Shown here: positions 63,814 through 64,000 of the stretch, piece by piece
Layout: each line of letters begins with the position of its first letter
How positions within the stretch are numbered: the stretch's first letter is position 1
NCBI GenBank assembly: GCA_963813725.1
Contig: CAWFAI010000013.1
Span: 346,594-410,593, forward strand
Origin: VGBV01 sp963813725
Lineage (GTDB): Bacteria > Actinomycetota > Thermoleophilia > Solirubrobacterales > 70-9
DNA length: 64,000 bases
Direction of reading: 5' to 3'
Notes under the pieces: generated by a model
What the model saw: the letters and a program-made list of their open reading frames with translations, nothing else
What the model was told of the DNA's origin: nothing
Database searches by the model: none
Made by a program: the position numbers and the translations under genes

Positions 63814-64000
63814 ATGGCTGACTTCTGGAGCAGGTTCCTGGTCCCCCCCGGACTGTGGCTGCTGCTGCTGTTCGCCTTCCCGATCTGCCTGGTGCTGGCG
63901 CTCTCCTTCGGCTACGTGGACGACCTCGGGCGCGCCGTCTACGCGTCGGAGCTGGACAACTACAAGGACGCCTTCAACCCCACCTACCTGCCGGTGCTGC
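63814..64000 (+). CDS. PotB-like ABC permease, cut by right edge
   Basis: The first 62 residues from ATG 63814: FLVPPGLWLLLLFAFPICLVLALSFGYVDD, then an extracytoplasmic loop beginning ASELDNYKDAFNPTYLPVL. The Pro-Gly-Leu-Trp-Leu first helix is typical of PotB/PotH-type permeases. It follows the second PotD-like gene by 16 nt. Confidence 0.8.
   Translation, partial: MADFWSRFLVPPGLWLLLLFAFPICLVLALSFGYVDDLGRAVYASELDNYKDAFNPTYLPVL

Overview
The window is very GC-rich bacterial chromosome with dense, often 4-nt-overlapping genes, frequent GTG/TTG starts and many apparently leaderless starts. An inositol-3-phosphate synthase beside a phosphatidylinositol-type CDP-alcohol transferase, an F420-type (LLM) oxidoreductase, and a SigB/F-type sigma with RsbV/RsbW-like partners all point to Actinomycetota. 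A deep-branching Thermoleophilia/Solirubrobacterales-like organism is my best guess; this is inference without a database search. No CRISPR array, insertion sequence, prophage or origin was seen.

Layout. 1-5.1 kb: start of dnaK (cut by the left edge), a secreted nuclease-fold protein, cytochrome c, an endonuclease III homologue and an alpha/beta hydrolase. 5.2-13.1 kb: a co-directional lipid/inositol block holding two PAP2 paralogues around a polytopic membrane protein, a PI-phosphate-synthase-type enzyme, ino1, a GT4-PHP fusion and a uracil-DNA-glycosylase-like protein. 13.2-35.4 kb: mixed housekeeping genes, including LLM oxidoreductase, 23S/tRNA m5U methyltransferase, argF, lgt, an ATP-grasp protein, intradiol dioxygenase, an FtsH-like protease, a cyclic-nucleotide-binding protein, FAH hydrolase, a cold-shock protein, a primase-like Toprim protein, a GT87-like membrane protein, ferritin, an enolase-superfamily protein and flavin/folate-type reductases, plus three tRNAs (Glu, Val, Asp). 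35.5-38.5 kb: Orn/Lys/Arg decarboxylase and an aldehyde dehydrogenase. 38.5-41 kb: a 419-nt structured non-coding region and a partner-switch module (sigma, RsbW-like, STAS). 41-64 kb: polyamine transport and breakdown genes. These are potABCD, an APC permease, a class III transaminase, a PucR regulator, a saccharopine-dehydrogenase-like enzyme, alanine dehydrogenase, a second ALDH, a flavin amine oxidase, a fatty-acyl-CoA-type trio, a Rieske oxygenase, two TetR regulators and a second potD/potB pair running off the right edge.

The 35-64 kb part reads as one amine economy: make diamines (decarboxylase), import them (PotABCD, APC), deaminate them (transaminase, amine oxidase), oxidise the aminoaldehyde (two ALDHs) and recycle the amino group through alanine dehydrogenase.

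Three things stand out. First, a dispersed 20-nt core (CCCGGACGCGAAGCGGAGGA) occurs five times, each flanked by different but self-complementary arms. Second, the cold-shock gene has a leader that can sequester its own ribosome-binding site, with a competing hairpin. Third, about two dozen conserved genes are broken by single-base shifts, concentrated at 41-45 kb and 52 kb. These are most simply assembly/consensus errors, so several genes are annotated here across frameshifts.
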